A stretch of DNA of 64,000 nucleotides. Origin: Haliclystus octoradiatus. Taxonomy: Eukaryota; Cnidaria; Staurozoa; Stauromedusae; Haliclystidae. The stretch lies in contig OU744453.1 in NCBI GenBank assembly GCA_916610825.1, positions 12,915,826 through 12,979,825 of the forward strand. The letters run 5' to 3'. The first letter of the stretch is position 1. Every line of letters begins with the position of its first letter. This document shows positions 1-12,300 of this stretch, one piece after another. The notes below the pieces were generated by a model. That model was not told the origin of the DNA and did no database searches. It saw nothing but the letters and a program-made list of their open reading frames with translations. Both the position numbers and the translations under genes were made by a program.

Positions 1-191
1 TTTATACCCAAATTCGTTGTTAAACTCTGTTTCTAAAATTCAAGAAAGGGCAGCTTATAACCAAATCTACAATTCAATCGAACAGTTTTTTTCAGGCTTT
101 TCCAATTTTCATTCCGTTCATTTAACTTTCTAAATACCTAATTTCATAATTCAAATAAAAATATCATATTGCATTGTTTTTGCATTCAAAA

Positions 192-787
192 GGGTATACT
201 CAACACAGTCTCGATTCAGTACAGTTATTTTGGATGACAAACTATCTGACAGCAAAAGTTGCAAATCCTTTAATCATGGTGTAACATCTGCCCCCTAACT
301 TATTTCTTGTGGTGTACGACAAGTAAGTTTATTAGGAACTTTATTGTTTCTCATTTTCATAAATGATTTGCCAGAGTTAAAAACAGTTTTATCTATTTAT
401 TCGCTCATCATGATACTTCAATTGTCACCGAATTCAATAAAAACTATTGAGCGAGATGTCAACCAAGAGCTGCATGTTATTTGCCAATGGTTCAATGATA
501 ACCAACTAACATTACATTCAGATAAAACCAAATATCTTATTTTCAGCCAATCAAAATAGACCAACGAAAATCAAATTAAACTGAATGGTCAAATTCAAGA
601 ACAAAATATGGTCAAAACAAAACCAATAAGACATCAATTGTTTTTGCCTGCTGATTGATGACGAACAGAACTGGAAGTCTCACATCAACATGGTCTGTTC
701 CAAAGTGAGAAAGAATATGTACGTCCTAGTTCGCTTAAAACATACCCTTTCAATGAATTAAAGTTGCAGATTTATACAGGTATAATA
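192..787 (+). mobile_element. LINE reverse-transcriptase fragment, 5' part
   Basis: Broken frames read GVRQVSLLGTLLFLIFINDLPE (palm region of a jockey/CR1-like reverse transcriptase), then ICQWFNDNQLTLHSDKTKYLIF, then LLID..LNWKSHINMVCSKVRK and ELKLQIYTGII. The YxDD segment lies in a frameshifted stretch. The element is cut at 787 by an LTR element and resumes at 2561. Confidence 0.75.
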
Positions 788-2560
788 TGTTGTGTAACTT
801 ACAACAGTAATAAGATATACATATACTGATGTAAAGACTGTAAACATGAGACTACTAATTTCATCAACCACTCCTTGTACTGTTTTATTGCTACGTGTTA
901 ACATATAAACCCAACAACGATTGAATACTTCTTGTAAATTTTTGATAACAATATCATTTGAAACAGAACATACATTTGGGTGGTTTAACGAAACCAATTC
1001 CATTTTCTTTAACGCATTAATACCAAGAACACTCCGTGTCGATCATCAACTTCAGAAAACAAAATTCTACAGCGTATTTATTGTTATTAACAATATTTAC
1101 AACGGGTGAAACAACCTGACCTAACACTGGTAACGATGTACCGTGATACATACGTAAATTCTGAGCAGAATTCATCTCAGCATTTTCAATTACAAATTTA
1201 GAGCACAATAGATTACATGTAGCTCCACCATCTAACAAAAAACGAACCTTTCTATCAGATACCAACCTATGAGTACGCCATACCGAATTATCCCTAGCGT
1301 CACTCAATTTCGAAATAACCACTTCTTCATCCGAAGATTCGATGATATCTATAATATCCGAATTTACAGCACGCACTGAAGAGTATTTCGACTTCGAGTT
1401 TCCCTTAGACCGTTTAGATTTTCTATAATGTCCCAATTTATCACACGTGTGACATTTAACATTACGGGCCGGACAATTATCCTTACCACGAATATGTGAT
1501 CTGTCACAAAACTGACAGTCAATTCTTTCACCTGACGAAAAGTTGGCAAACTTCCCAACATTACTTTTACATTACTTTTTCAACGTTATTTGATTTATTT
1601 ATGAAAGCAACACTTGCTAATTTCTTCTCCACATTAGCAGTTTGTGAATCAGCAGCCTCAGAGGCTCTGGCTATTACGAGATAGTGTAATATTTTCTTCT
1701 CTAAGGTATTTCTTCCGTAAATCCGACGAAGAACAATTCTGTATAACTTGATCTAAGATCATATCATCAACTAATGCAATTTTACACTAGCATACAAAGT
1801 CACAATGTGAACATAGAGCACGAAGACGAGTTACATACGCATCAGTACGCTCATTTGGTTTCTGACAACGTTCCCGAAATAAAAAAAGTTCATACTTGAT
1901 GCACTTCCGAGGCATAAAATATTTTTTAAACGCGAATTTTTTAAATCCTCTAATTCTAATATCTCTTTAAGTTCTTGTAATTCACTTCCACCAACATGCA
2001 GTAATAGCGAAGATTTTCTTGCTGGAGCCAACTGACCACCCAATGCAGTAATATAAATATTAAACGACTTCAACCATTTTTCTCACCGACTAGCGACAGT
2101 AGAACACGGAAGGTGCTGGCACATCTAGCGTTTCTGTTGATCTACTTACATTTTTAGTTCTCGAGTCTCTAGGAACTAATTCAGACTTTGATATGTAATC
2201 GAACGTATTAGGGTTAATGCCAGCAGCAGATAAACCAGCTTTCAATCGCTAGACTAGCTCATCTCTACTTCATTTTGTTGAAACCCCCATTCCGTACAAG
2301 CAGCAATAGCTTGCTCTTTTCTGATAAACGATAGCAATAACACATTACTCATCCTCGTTGCTAATTGTTGTGTAAGTTACCCCACTGATAAGATATACAT
2401 ATATTAATGTAAAGACTGTAAACATGAGACTACTCATAACATCAACCACTCCTTGAACTGCTCAACTTAAGACTGTTTTATTGCTACGTGTTAACATATA
2501 CACATAACAACTAACACATACGTAATCACATAATAACATTGAAGTGTCCATAACACTACA
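788..2560 (-). mobile_element. Deletion-derived Gypsy-like LTR element inserted in the LINE
   Basis: The element starts TGTTGTGTAA and ends ACACTACA, flanked by TATAATA at 781-787 and 2561-2567. The right LTR (5' LTR for the minus strand) is 2366-2560. The left copy keeps only its last ~130 bp (788-about 917). Between them on the minus strand are a gag matrix-like frame (1831-2073, FNIYITALGGQLAPARKS), a zinc-knuckle pair (CQFCDRSH...CPARNVKCHTCDKLGH) and a retropepsin frame (1017-1436, VRFLLDGGATCNLL, with DGGA at the catalytic site). No reverse transcriptase or integrase remains. The deletion runs from pol into the 3' LTR, so the element cannot move by itself. Confidence 0.75.
2366..2560 (-). 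repeat. Complete LTR (5' LTR) of the Gypsy-like element
   Basis: This ~195-bp LTR, TG...CA bounded, shares with 788-917 the block from GTAAAGACTGTAAACATGAG to TTGCTACGTGTTAACATATA, with a 13-bp indel between them. Confidence 0.65.
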
Positions 2561-2790
2561 TATAATAGCACCTCATCTAGATTATGGTCTTGCAATATAG
2601 AGAAAAAGTCCACATATAAATATTATGGATAAGCTTCATAGAAGATGAATTCCAATCCTTTGTGGATCAAATTTGATGCACATACCGAACCACATCGCTC
2701 CTCGTCTAAATTCTCCTCTTCTGAAATTGTCCTTTTTTCTATTCCATCACTCATCATTCACATCACTCAGCTTGACCAAGTTTCATATCA
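2561..2790 (+). mobile_element. LINE reverse-transcriptase fragment, continuation
   Basis: The reading resumes with IIAPHLDYGLA directly after the LTR element, continuing the LINE thumb region of 192-787. It goes on with a diverged NLMHIPNHIAPRLNSPLLKLS stretch. The rejoined reading shows that the LTR element was inserted later. Confidence 0.65.
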
Positions 2791-3152
2791 CTCCATATCA
2801 TAATATTGCACCATGAACATTTATGAAGAGAATTTATAACATAATGAACAAATAGACAACTTACGGTTTTCACGAGTCACACGAATGCAGCCATATATAT
2901 TATATTTTTTAAATTGATATATGGTAGAATCACATAACTACATACCTCACGCTGTCGCTAAGTACCTAGAACAGACAGAATGGGGTGGTTCGAAAAAGAT
3001 AAACTTTCGAAGATCGAACGCTCTGGCATAGGGTTGTCAAATGTGCTGAAAACCATGCTTGCAAATTCTTATCCAATTTAGGTAATGGGAAGACACGCAT
3101 CTTCGATTACTTACGATATTATAACTTTGAACCCATTGTAAGCTTTGAAATG

Positions 3153-3474
3153 AAGGAGGATTAGCTCAAATGGCAGATCAACAGAACTTCTGATCTGATC
3201 ATATCTGATAGACTGCGGTTGAATTCCCCTGAAGGGAAACTCAGCCTTGATTTATCTAAAACATCAAATGAGTACCATCTGAGGATGATGAATGGAATGA
3301 TCCAGAGGGAATTGCATTGTGAGATTGACATATCTGCCATGAAATCTGTTGAAATTGAACTGCAGTGTCGTGACTGAGATCAATAGCTCTTAAAATCATT
3401 GCTCTCAGCAAGAAGAGCCACTCCAATATAGAAACACAGGAGTGGTACGGGTGACTTCGGTAGGGCGATACTGT
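3153..3474 (+). mobile_element. tRNA-derived SINE, copy 1
   Basis: The 5' part has polymerase III promoter boxes: an A box (TTAGCTCAAATGG) and about 50 bp later a B box (GGTTGAATTCCCC). The body shares ATCTAAAACAT..AATGAGT and TCTGCCATGA with the copy at 10368. It shares its 3' part (GAAACACAGGAGTGGTACGGGTG) with the reversed copy at 13207. Confidence 0.65.
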
Positions 3475-4345
3475 CAACATTACTTACTTAAGCTTTGAAA
3501 TAATTTAGGAATTCCTGACCACAAATATATTTCTTACGATTTTTTCAGATAAGATTAATCTCGGACACGTATTTGTCAAATGATATGTTGATTTTTTCAT
3601 TTTCTAACCCCTTATCCTAGAAACAGCGCATGTTTTTGCACCCGAGTTATTGTTCCCGACCTTGCCCGCTATGGCCTGTTTGGACTAAAAGGAATGAAAT
3701 TACAGCCAAATCATACAGTAAAACAATTATTTTTACAATTAGAATATTGTGACATAGTATGGATGCAATAAAAAATTCATCCGGTGGAAAAGGCAAGCAA
3801 TTGAAAGTCTAACACTATAGAAAAAATTTGGAATTTTCATTCCCGATGTACATTCTATTACAGAGCCGCCGTGGAATTAAACAGAGCAAAAAATGCCAGA
3901 AACTGATAATGCAGACCAATACGCGATTCTCATCGGAACGAGTCAAGTTACTTTGTTTTGTTGATCGTTCGAAGCATTTTCGTGAAATTTAGACGCTTAA
4001 ACCAATTCTATCTGGCTAAATTTGTTGATCCGTATTGCTTTGGTATTGTAGAAATGCTACACATTATTATTTGAACTTATATTATTATTTCGCAAGATAG
4101 TATTTGAACGTGATCTTATTCGCAACGCGAGTAACATTAAGAATATAAAAGCGTTGTTTTCATGTTGTAGTAGATATCGAAAACATCGACAGAAAGGAAA
4201 TTCAGATGAATCAAAACCCATTCCTAATCTATCCCATAGGTGACAGCGTGTGGGGAAAAGCCAACAAATAAATAAATGATCGGGTTATTTCTCTAAAAAA
4301 TGCTAAAACGGAAGAATTATATTCGCAATTTTCGGATCCACTCTG

Positions 4346-5644
4346 CATAGGCGTAGGGGCACATTTCCAATTAGGGGGGCAAAAACGGTTTTGGCCGAAA
4401 AAAATTTTCAGGGAAATGTTGTTGTAATAGGTAAATCACATGCAAAGTTGCAGAAGATATATCATAGGATACAAACACAAACATCATAGGCCTCCTTCAG
4501 CCCTACAAATTTCTTAATACCGTCATTAAATATTGAAACACATTCATTTTACATTCGTTTTAAGCAATTATATGATTATATCATAGTTTTGTTCAAAAAG
4601 CCGTTATCAGTTCTCCGATTCCTCCAACAACTTAGCTTTACGGTGTAAATAATGTTCATTCTCCCTCTAGCGGATCGTTATAAAGATCGTTTTTAGTCAT
4701 ACCTGGTTCAAGTAGGCCATCCTATTTTAGGCATTTAATTTTATTTCCTGAGACTGGTTGGACACATAAAATACATTTTTATATGCAGCACTGGGTTATG
4801 TATTTAATTTGAAAGAGTGAGACACGCCTATTTTTTGGCAAATACTGAACCAATAGTAACCGCTCTTAAATAGTAGTCTTTTAAATAAATCAAGTCCTGC
4901 ATGTTTATATAGCGAAAATGTTCGCGTTGCGTTGAAGAAATACCGAAAATCAAATTGTTTAGCAACAATCAATAATGGAGCAATCATGGAACCAACTATG
5001 AAGAGGAATAGGCACCTGAAAAGAGTTTAGTGTTAGATAAACAACTTCTGTTACTTTGCCACTTTATTGATTTGCTTCACTAATCCCTAAGTGATTTGAT
5101 GTGAAGAATTGTTACGAGCGGAGCGAGCAAGAATATTTGGATTATTGTTTACTGATTAGTTTCATTATATTTTTCAGGATAATGTTACATATAACCCGCG
5201 AAATACAGAATGACTGAATAATTTGGGTCAATGTAACAGTGCTCATGTCATCACAGTCCTAATTTTTTTAGACTTTAAAGTATAAAGCGTGTAGCTGAGT
5301 TCTGGATTTTTTATATTGGAAAACGGGTGGGGGTGGAATCGCCAAAATGATTTAGCGATATAGCAACCATTATTATTGCATAAAATTATGAATATTAGAT
5401 TACAACATGAGATAAGAAGAAGGCTTGCCAGTAGTTACAATGCATAGTATACTCCTGTTCATAAAACTGTTTTTGTGAAGTGTTGAATTTTATTAATACA
5501 CAGTAAATTTCCAGAACATTTTCATTCACTGTAACACAAGAAACTTGTAATTTGTTGATTTGCCCGAAAAAGTGCCCGAATTTTTTTCTCAGATGCGTTT
5601 GGGGGGGCAAATGCCCTTCTGCTCCCCCAGCTCCTACGCCTATG
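4346..5644. mobile_element. Non-autonomous hAT-type DNA transposon, 1.3 kb
   Basis: The termini CATAGGCGTAGG and CCTACGCCTATG are inverted. They are flanked by 8-bp duplications CCACTCTG (4338-4345) and CCACTATG (5645-5652) with one mismatch. An 8-bp duplication and the TIR type point to hAT. The interior has no recognisable transposase. Confidence 0.7.
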
Positions 5645-5652
5645 CCACTATG

Positions 5653-8316
5653 TCGAAGTAACAGCCCGGTTATAATAAAATATAATGAGGCAAATAACTT
5701 CTTTTGATAAAATAATACCGTCATAGAAACACTGTATTTGATAAAAATTGTATTAGTATGATTTTTTAACAAGTTGCTACCTCCCTCCTTTGACGGGCTT
5801 TCCAGTTGAATCCTTGCTGATTTATGAGGTTAAAGCCTCAATTATATGTAGGAATCCATAATTCTGTAGAGCCGCAATCACATTTAAATTAGCACTTCTG
5901 AATGTTGTAATGTATACCAACAATGGTTAATAACATTCTTCAAGAAATTTCTAACTAGACTTAAATATTAAATGAACAGGAGTCCTGAACAAGACAACAA
6001 CTGTGTTGCACGTTTACGCAATAAACACGTATATTTATTAACTAACTAATATTAAACGATCCGAACACGGCTGCCGTGTTGTAACCCTTTTATAAATCGA
6101 TTCTTTGCAATAAATATTATAAATTATTAGTATTCTTTACAAAATATCGGACCACACTGTAGCACTATCGAAACTGATCAGTTCATTTTTTCCTGAAAAG
6201 CGTCAGAAGAATTCAGAAGAACTCGACCAACGAATCACAGCAACAGGAATAACAAAGGTTCGGCAATGAGCCAATAGGAATCACCGCTTTTCCTGTGACG
6301 GCCGCCGCGTGTCTATTTTTTGCAAAATACGCAAGTTCAGATGATCAGATCAGATTTCAGAATAATCAACATTTATAATTTCATCAACCAACATCAACTC
6401 TTCCTAAAAGCGTTTATATTTACAAATTATCTCATTTTGAAGATTGTATATTTATATTTATATTTGATATTTTACAATTGTTGAAGATCGAACCGAAGCC
6501 TGAAGGATAATTAAAATTCATTCTCCTGCTGCAACTAATCCATTTTCGCTCGTCGGTAACCGAATTCGTGTTTCCTTGCTCTTCTTCACTTCTGCTACGA
6601 AATGAATTGCTCGCTGTACATCCAACAAGTCAACCAAAGAAAACTGTACTACATTGCCTCAATTCTGTGGTGGATGGTCTGTTGTTGTAATGCTGCGATG
6701 CTCAGAGTATTCACACGGGTGGACGATTTTTATACAAATATCGATCTGAAGGTTTCCAGTTTTGTTTTGGATACTGAAACCAGATTGAACATTCTGAAAT
6801 TGATTTTCTCAAATAATTGGTATTTCAATGTCGCAATAACATACCGTTAAAAATTTTTACTGCATATTTTGTTTTGTACTTTGTACTTTTCGCCTGTATT
6901 TCATTCAGAACGACATACAAATCATTACTTGTACAAGTAGGTAACTTTCGTGTTCCGTTATTATCATTATTATTATAATTATTACTATCTGAATTTGATT
7001 CTTAACCAAAAGAATAATTTTCTTTGTTTTGAGCTATTTTGAAACTACTTTTAGGTAACAAGAAAAAGTGTCAGTTTATTTTGATTTTATTGCGTTTATG
7101 TTTTAAACCTGGTCCGAATATCCCGCCATTGTTAGCATTGTCTACACTGTGAGTTCCAAACATGACCATTAGCCAATCAGATTGCTAGAACAACATTGGA
7201 AGATTTAAATTAGTGTTACTATCAACATTTATTACATTTGAAACACTGAAATTGGACTAGACTTTAGAGTCATTTCCAAAATATTCTGAAATTACACCAC
7301 ATCTTCTGACTGTTGTTACGATACTGGTAATCTCATCCCTTCATTTAATACTGATGTCTTCTCGTAAATAAAATATTTCTATTTTCTAGTGTTAGACAAA
7401 TCACACGTTTGTTTTGAAAGTGAGCTGCGGGAGATTATATTTTAAGCAAATAAATGTTACAATAGGTTAAATTTTACAAAATATAGTTGAACTACCAGGA
7501 TAACTACAAAATATTAAAATGTAAGAAATAATGCGAAACTCGATATTCGATAATAGGAAATCATTTCTCTGGAGCTTGGTCGTTTATTTATCATAACAAT
7601 CTAAGCTATACAGGATGAGCAAAGTTCCAAAAATAATTCCCACTATTTATCAAATCGCAAATTGAAAAACAAAAACCAGGAGAGATATAATCATTGTAAC
7701 ATATATCTAGTAAACACATCGAAACAAGGTTTGTAAACGAAATCGATATTAGATTTCTATTTTCTGATGCCTTCCCATTTTCTCCTCACGTGCCTCTCGT
7801 GGTGCTATCTGACTATATTTCACGGAAAGTATGAATTTTTTGTTTAATGGCTGATAGGAGATTATGCGGAAATACTTTACCGGAACTTGCAATAGGGGGA
7901 TTGCATCGTAGTGGATCGTATCTTACAGCCTTGGTGATATTAATCTATTGAATTTGATGTAAAGTGTTACTAATCATACCAGTAATGGAAATTTTTCAGT
8001 ATTACTGCGAGAAAAATGAGCCACTTCTCAGAAATAGAAGATTGTTAATAGATTCTTTCGTGGTCGATAAAGTCACACGTGTTACTGAAAATCTAAAACA
8101 TCAGCGTAAAACGACGACGAGTGTTGTAGCAGCACAAAATGGATTACAGTAGAGTGAGGAAGGAATATAAATTAACGCCCGATTATAAGCATCTACATCC
8201 ATACACAACTTATATTGAACTTTTATAATGTGCAGTATCTGCAAAGAACGTTTGGTCAAAGCTTTTCAGCGTACCATTATTTCTTCAGTCAACTCGTTGT
8301 AATTCAACCTCATTAA
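5653..8316. other. Gene-free AT-rich stretch
   Basis: I see no supported gene. An 82-codon frame at 6602-6850 has no recognisable motif or flanking splice signals. ACACGGCTGCCGTGTT near 6065 is a perfect short palindrome. A segment near 7755 (TCTGATGCCTTCCCATTTTCTC) resembles one near 63700, suggesting an old dispersed repeat. Confidence 0.4.
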
Positions 8317-8516
8317 AGGAGCAAACTTGACCGGCAGGCGCTATGCACTTAGGATCACGTGCATACTTATTGTTTACAACACAATGTTCATTGTTGAGAT
8401 GAATTTTATTACAAATTAGGCCTGCGTATAACAATAATTTCAAAGCGAGACGGTTGAATTACGCTAAGCATAAATTCAACTTGAGCTCGCAGCGGTCGCC
8501 GGTCAATTTTGCCGCT
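8317..8516. mobile_element. TTAA-flanked MITE (piggyBac-like target), copy 1
   Basis: A 200-bp element flanked by TTAA (8313-8316, 8517-8520). The 19-bp inverted ends AGGAGCAAACTTGACCGGC and AGCGGCAAAATTGACCGGC match at 16 positions. A reversed sister copy lies at 57407-57619. It is non-coding. Confidence 0.75.
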
Positions 8517-8974
8517 TTAATCATTTTCTAACATCGCCTCGAGAAAATGCAATACAATAGATGAGTTTTCATATTATATTTCATACATCCTTTTCCTAAG
8601 TTTTGCTATCTACAGTGCCCGCTAGATATAATCTTGTTGATACAAGGAGGTTACACTCTCTTTGAGTTTGCTATACTTTATTGCAAATGTGGAATATACA
8701 TGTTGTAATATGATTTATTAACAATTACCCCGAAATTTCTCTTTACATAATCACAGATAATTTGGAATAGAGTATCAGGATACAGATTACCCGGGCCCTG
8801 GAAAAGTAAACATGGCGATATAAGCACTAAATTTTTATGCCTATACGTATATATAGAATCCTTTTTATTAAATATGCCAGATGTGTAATAATAATGAGAT
8901 TGAAGGTGAAGTGCTACGAGCTTTTATATTGGAATAAATCTTTCACATGCTTTTTCTTTCTGATAACTTTTAAT

Positions 8975-9381
8975 TCAGGGGTATGAATATATAATTTCAA
9001 CACATGATTGCCCAACGTCGTCATCTTCTGATGTATTAGAAAGATCAGCACGGCTCCACAGCCGATATTCCTCACCGTATTCAAAGTAAGCTAGATTAGA
9101 CGATTCCAGATATTCTGATAAAACCCCTCTGCCATCATGAATATTAAAGATTAGATTTAAATTGTTATCATGTTTATCCGATAAAATTGACATGAAAATT
9201 GGAGAGCCAGCATACGTACAACCAAAATTACCAGGCGTTATTGTAGGGTGATCAAAAGGTACACAGGAGATACTTCCGTTTAGGTGAATCATTTTGATAC
9301 GATAGTTACCAGATGTTTGAGTGAAAATAAAGGATCCATAACCACTATTCCTTACACCAAAACAAGCAGACGTGCTCTTAT
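8975..9381 (-). CDS. Gene A exon 3: second cysteine module and C-terminus
   Basis: This exon has 407 nt and follows the acceptor TTATCATTTCAG. It enters at phase 1, so the codon split with the micro-exon gives Asp (DKSTSACF). The module reads SGYGSF, IKMIH, SCVPF, PGNFGC, LSEYLESSN, EYRLW and SCVEII, ending in IIYSYP and a stop. The open frame upstream of the acceptor (to 9505) is intron. Confidence 0.75.
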
Positions 9382-12300
9382 CTGAAATGATAATTATGCA
9401 ATAATAATATAGACAATATCCACCAAAAAAAGCTTTTTTCACAAATTCGGATATTTCAAATTGCCATGCAGTATTTTTGTATCTTTGTTTGCAGTGTAAC
9501 GCCATTGCAAATATTACAACCTGTAATTTTATATATGTAAATAGGGAATAATTGTAATATTCTATTATAATTATAGATTTTAACTAACAATTATAGACAA
9601 ATATTGTGTAGGTCTGTGTAGTATAAACCTGTCATTCTGAAATTCTCATTCCTAGAAATCAGCATCACATAAATATCTTGCAAACTACTGTTATCGTTCA
9701 TTATAGGAAATCTTCATTATATTTCAATAACAGTGGGATTATAAATACTTCGAACTATGGCACACAATGATATAGATGAGTGTTACGATAGTTAAGGAGA
9801 TCATACAGTTGCGTTAAAACTTAGTTTAATTCAGCTGATCATTGATGTGTAGATTTTTATTGCCAAATTATCTATTTACACTGGAAATAGGCTACTTAAT
9901 GCTTGAAGCATGAATCTTCTAATTGTTGACATTTTAAACATGCTCAAATAAGGGAATTTGTTTCTTCGAAAAGCTAACTACCATTTACTCGGATGTTCGT
10001 TACTTTTGATAGGTGATAGAAAGTGTTTTTATACAGTTTCAAGTTACGATGCAGGATTTATTTCACATTTTTGCGATATTTATGCAATACGTTACAGCGT
10101 TTAGAGTTACACTTTATCCAATCATGCCTTCAAATAATCATTTTCTCTGAAGCAATAAATGAGTAAACAATTTACAATTAAAATAAATTCTGTTGGAAGA
10201 TCCAGTGATGATTCAGTTGTATTCTTACACCAATATGACCAAACTATTATGCCATATAAGGAAGGGGTATACAATTTGGATTAAATTATAAATTTGTTAA
10301 TTAATACATTCAAAAATAAAAATTATGCTGGGTTGCTTTTGAGCATAATTTACCTTATGCTATTCTCAAGGAGGGAGGATTAGCTATCTAAGCAGCAGAG
10401 CAGAGGCAGAAAAACTTAACTTCCGATCTGATCATATCTGATCGAATGTGGTTCCAATCCCCCGAAGGTCAACTCAGCCCTGACTTTATCTAAAACATGA
10501 AATGAGTGCCATATGAGGATAACGGATCGAATTGTAGAATGAATTGCATTGTGAGTAGCTGTGGAATATTGTTGTGTATGGACAATGTGGACCTATCTGC
10601 CATGATAGACCTATCGTGGATCGAGGAAGATTTTTATTGTCGATAATTATTGTTAGCTCACCAGAATTTCGTATTTGCTTATGTCATCAATTTGAAATGA
10701 GTTGTGATTGTATGCACGATAGACGGGTCCTGTAAGTGTCTGGCATTTTCTCAAGAAATGTTTGAAATATGGAACCCCTGAGAATGCCTGCAATGTCATA
10801 ATTAGGTGCTGTACTCTAATCAGCTTTGAATACCTCAAAATCTTTGATTTAGTCTCCATGAATCTAATTAGTAATGAGACCAATCACATGAATTTGACCA
10901 AATTATTCAGAAAATTTTATTTACTATATAATTTTTTTTCCACTGATGAATGTTTATTGCTTGTCCGTTCAAACTTTGATTCTCTCTTATTGCAATGTAG
11001 TTTGACTATATGGTTCAACTACAGACAGTAAACATGTTACAAGGAACGCTTTCTCTCCAGCCTAAATTACATTTAGTTTTGAATCTTTAAGGACAGAAAG
11101 GTTTAGATGAATATTCATAAAGTAGAAAAGTAACTAGTAGTCAATTACCTTTATTAGGAAAAAATTAGTAATTTGTAATTAACTTATTTTTCGGAAAAGT
11201 AATTAGTAATGTAATTTTTGAATATTTAGCAAAACTAATTTGTAATGTAATTAATTTGTTTTCAAGTAATTTTCACAACACTGCTAGTTAAGATATATAT
11301 TTAAAGAAAAGAAGTCAGTAAATCTATTTTTAAAGCCACAATATTATGTTAAAATGTTCACACAGTAGTATCAATAATCAGTACTATCAATAAGTTCCTT
11401 GTTTTTGCTTCCCTGTTCCAGCGTCCCAGATGACATGAAAAACAATTTTCCATTTATTCATTTGCAGGAAAAAACTCTCCATATTCAGATGCGACTATTC
11501 TTTCTTGCATAGTAATACTATAATAACATAGGCGATAGCCATCATAGTGGATTTGTACATTATTGTTTTGCATTATTGCTTATACAGCAACCGGCTATGA
11601 ACCTTGTTTTAAATGAATAATAGCTTCATCAATGGTGTTTGAGAGCTATGTAGTCACTTACTTCAATACTGTAAATAAATTTGCATTATTAGCCGAATAA
11701 ACATCACTAAAATTTAGCTATAGCTATATGATGCTAAATATTTAGGTAATGAAGAGTATATGGTTATTTCTATGAGCATAAAGACATTATTAAATTTTTC
11801 TCCTTTATTATTGATTTAAGCTTCTATACCTTCTGACGTCTTGTTTGAGAAAAACTGAAATAAAACAAAATAAATCAAATACAATGAATAAAAAGATACA
11901 ACAATCTTTCCTGATTATGTACTCTACAGCCTATAGTCTGTGACATCAAGCACACGCAGATTCTGATGAAATTCGGAAATATTGAAATTTCACAGAAATG
12001 TCATACATTGTTTTAATTTTAAAATTATACACTTAACATACTTTTAATTTTTATCCTCCTTTTATAATCATTATTCGACAAAAACGTGTTTAATCTACCC
12101 GGGTGTAAAAGTGATGAAGTTTAAATGTTCCGTTTATCATCGAAAGATATTTACTATCAGAATGTGAAAGATTAAGTAAAATATTTCGAAATTTAAAAAT
12201 GTCAATGACCAATCTTTATATTTCCAGAATAAAAAAGTGTCGGACTGATTGTTGGCCTTATTGGCCTATTTCAAGCAAGAATCATGACAAGAACACTGGG

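Noticed and set aside
3256-3480. 74-codon minus-strand frame
   Set aside because: It lies antisense within the SINE.
5395-5772. 125-codon minus-strand frame
   Set aside because: It spans the hAT terminal repeat and its flank and has no recognisable motif.
6602-6850. 82-codon frame with a Cys-rich MVCCCN stretch
   Set aside because: No homology recognised, no clear signal peptide or splice sites; left uncalled.
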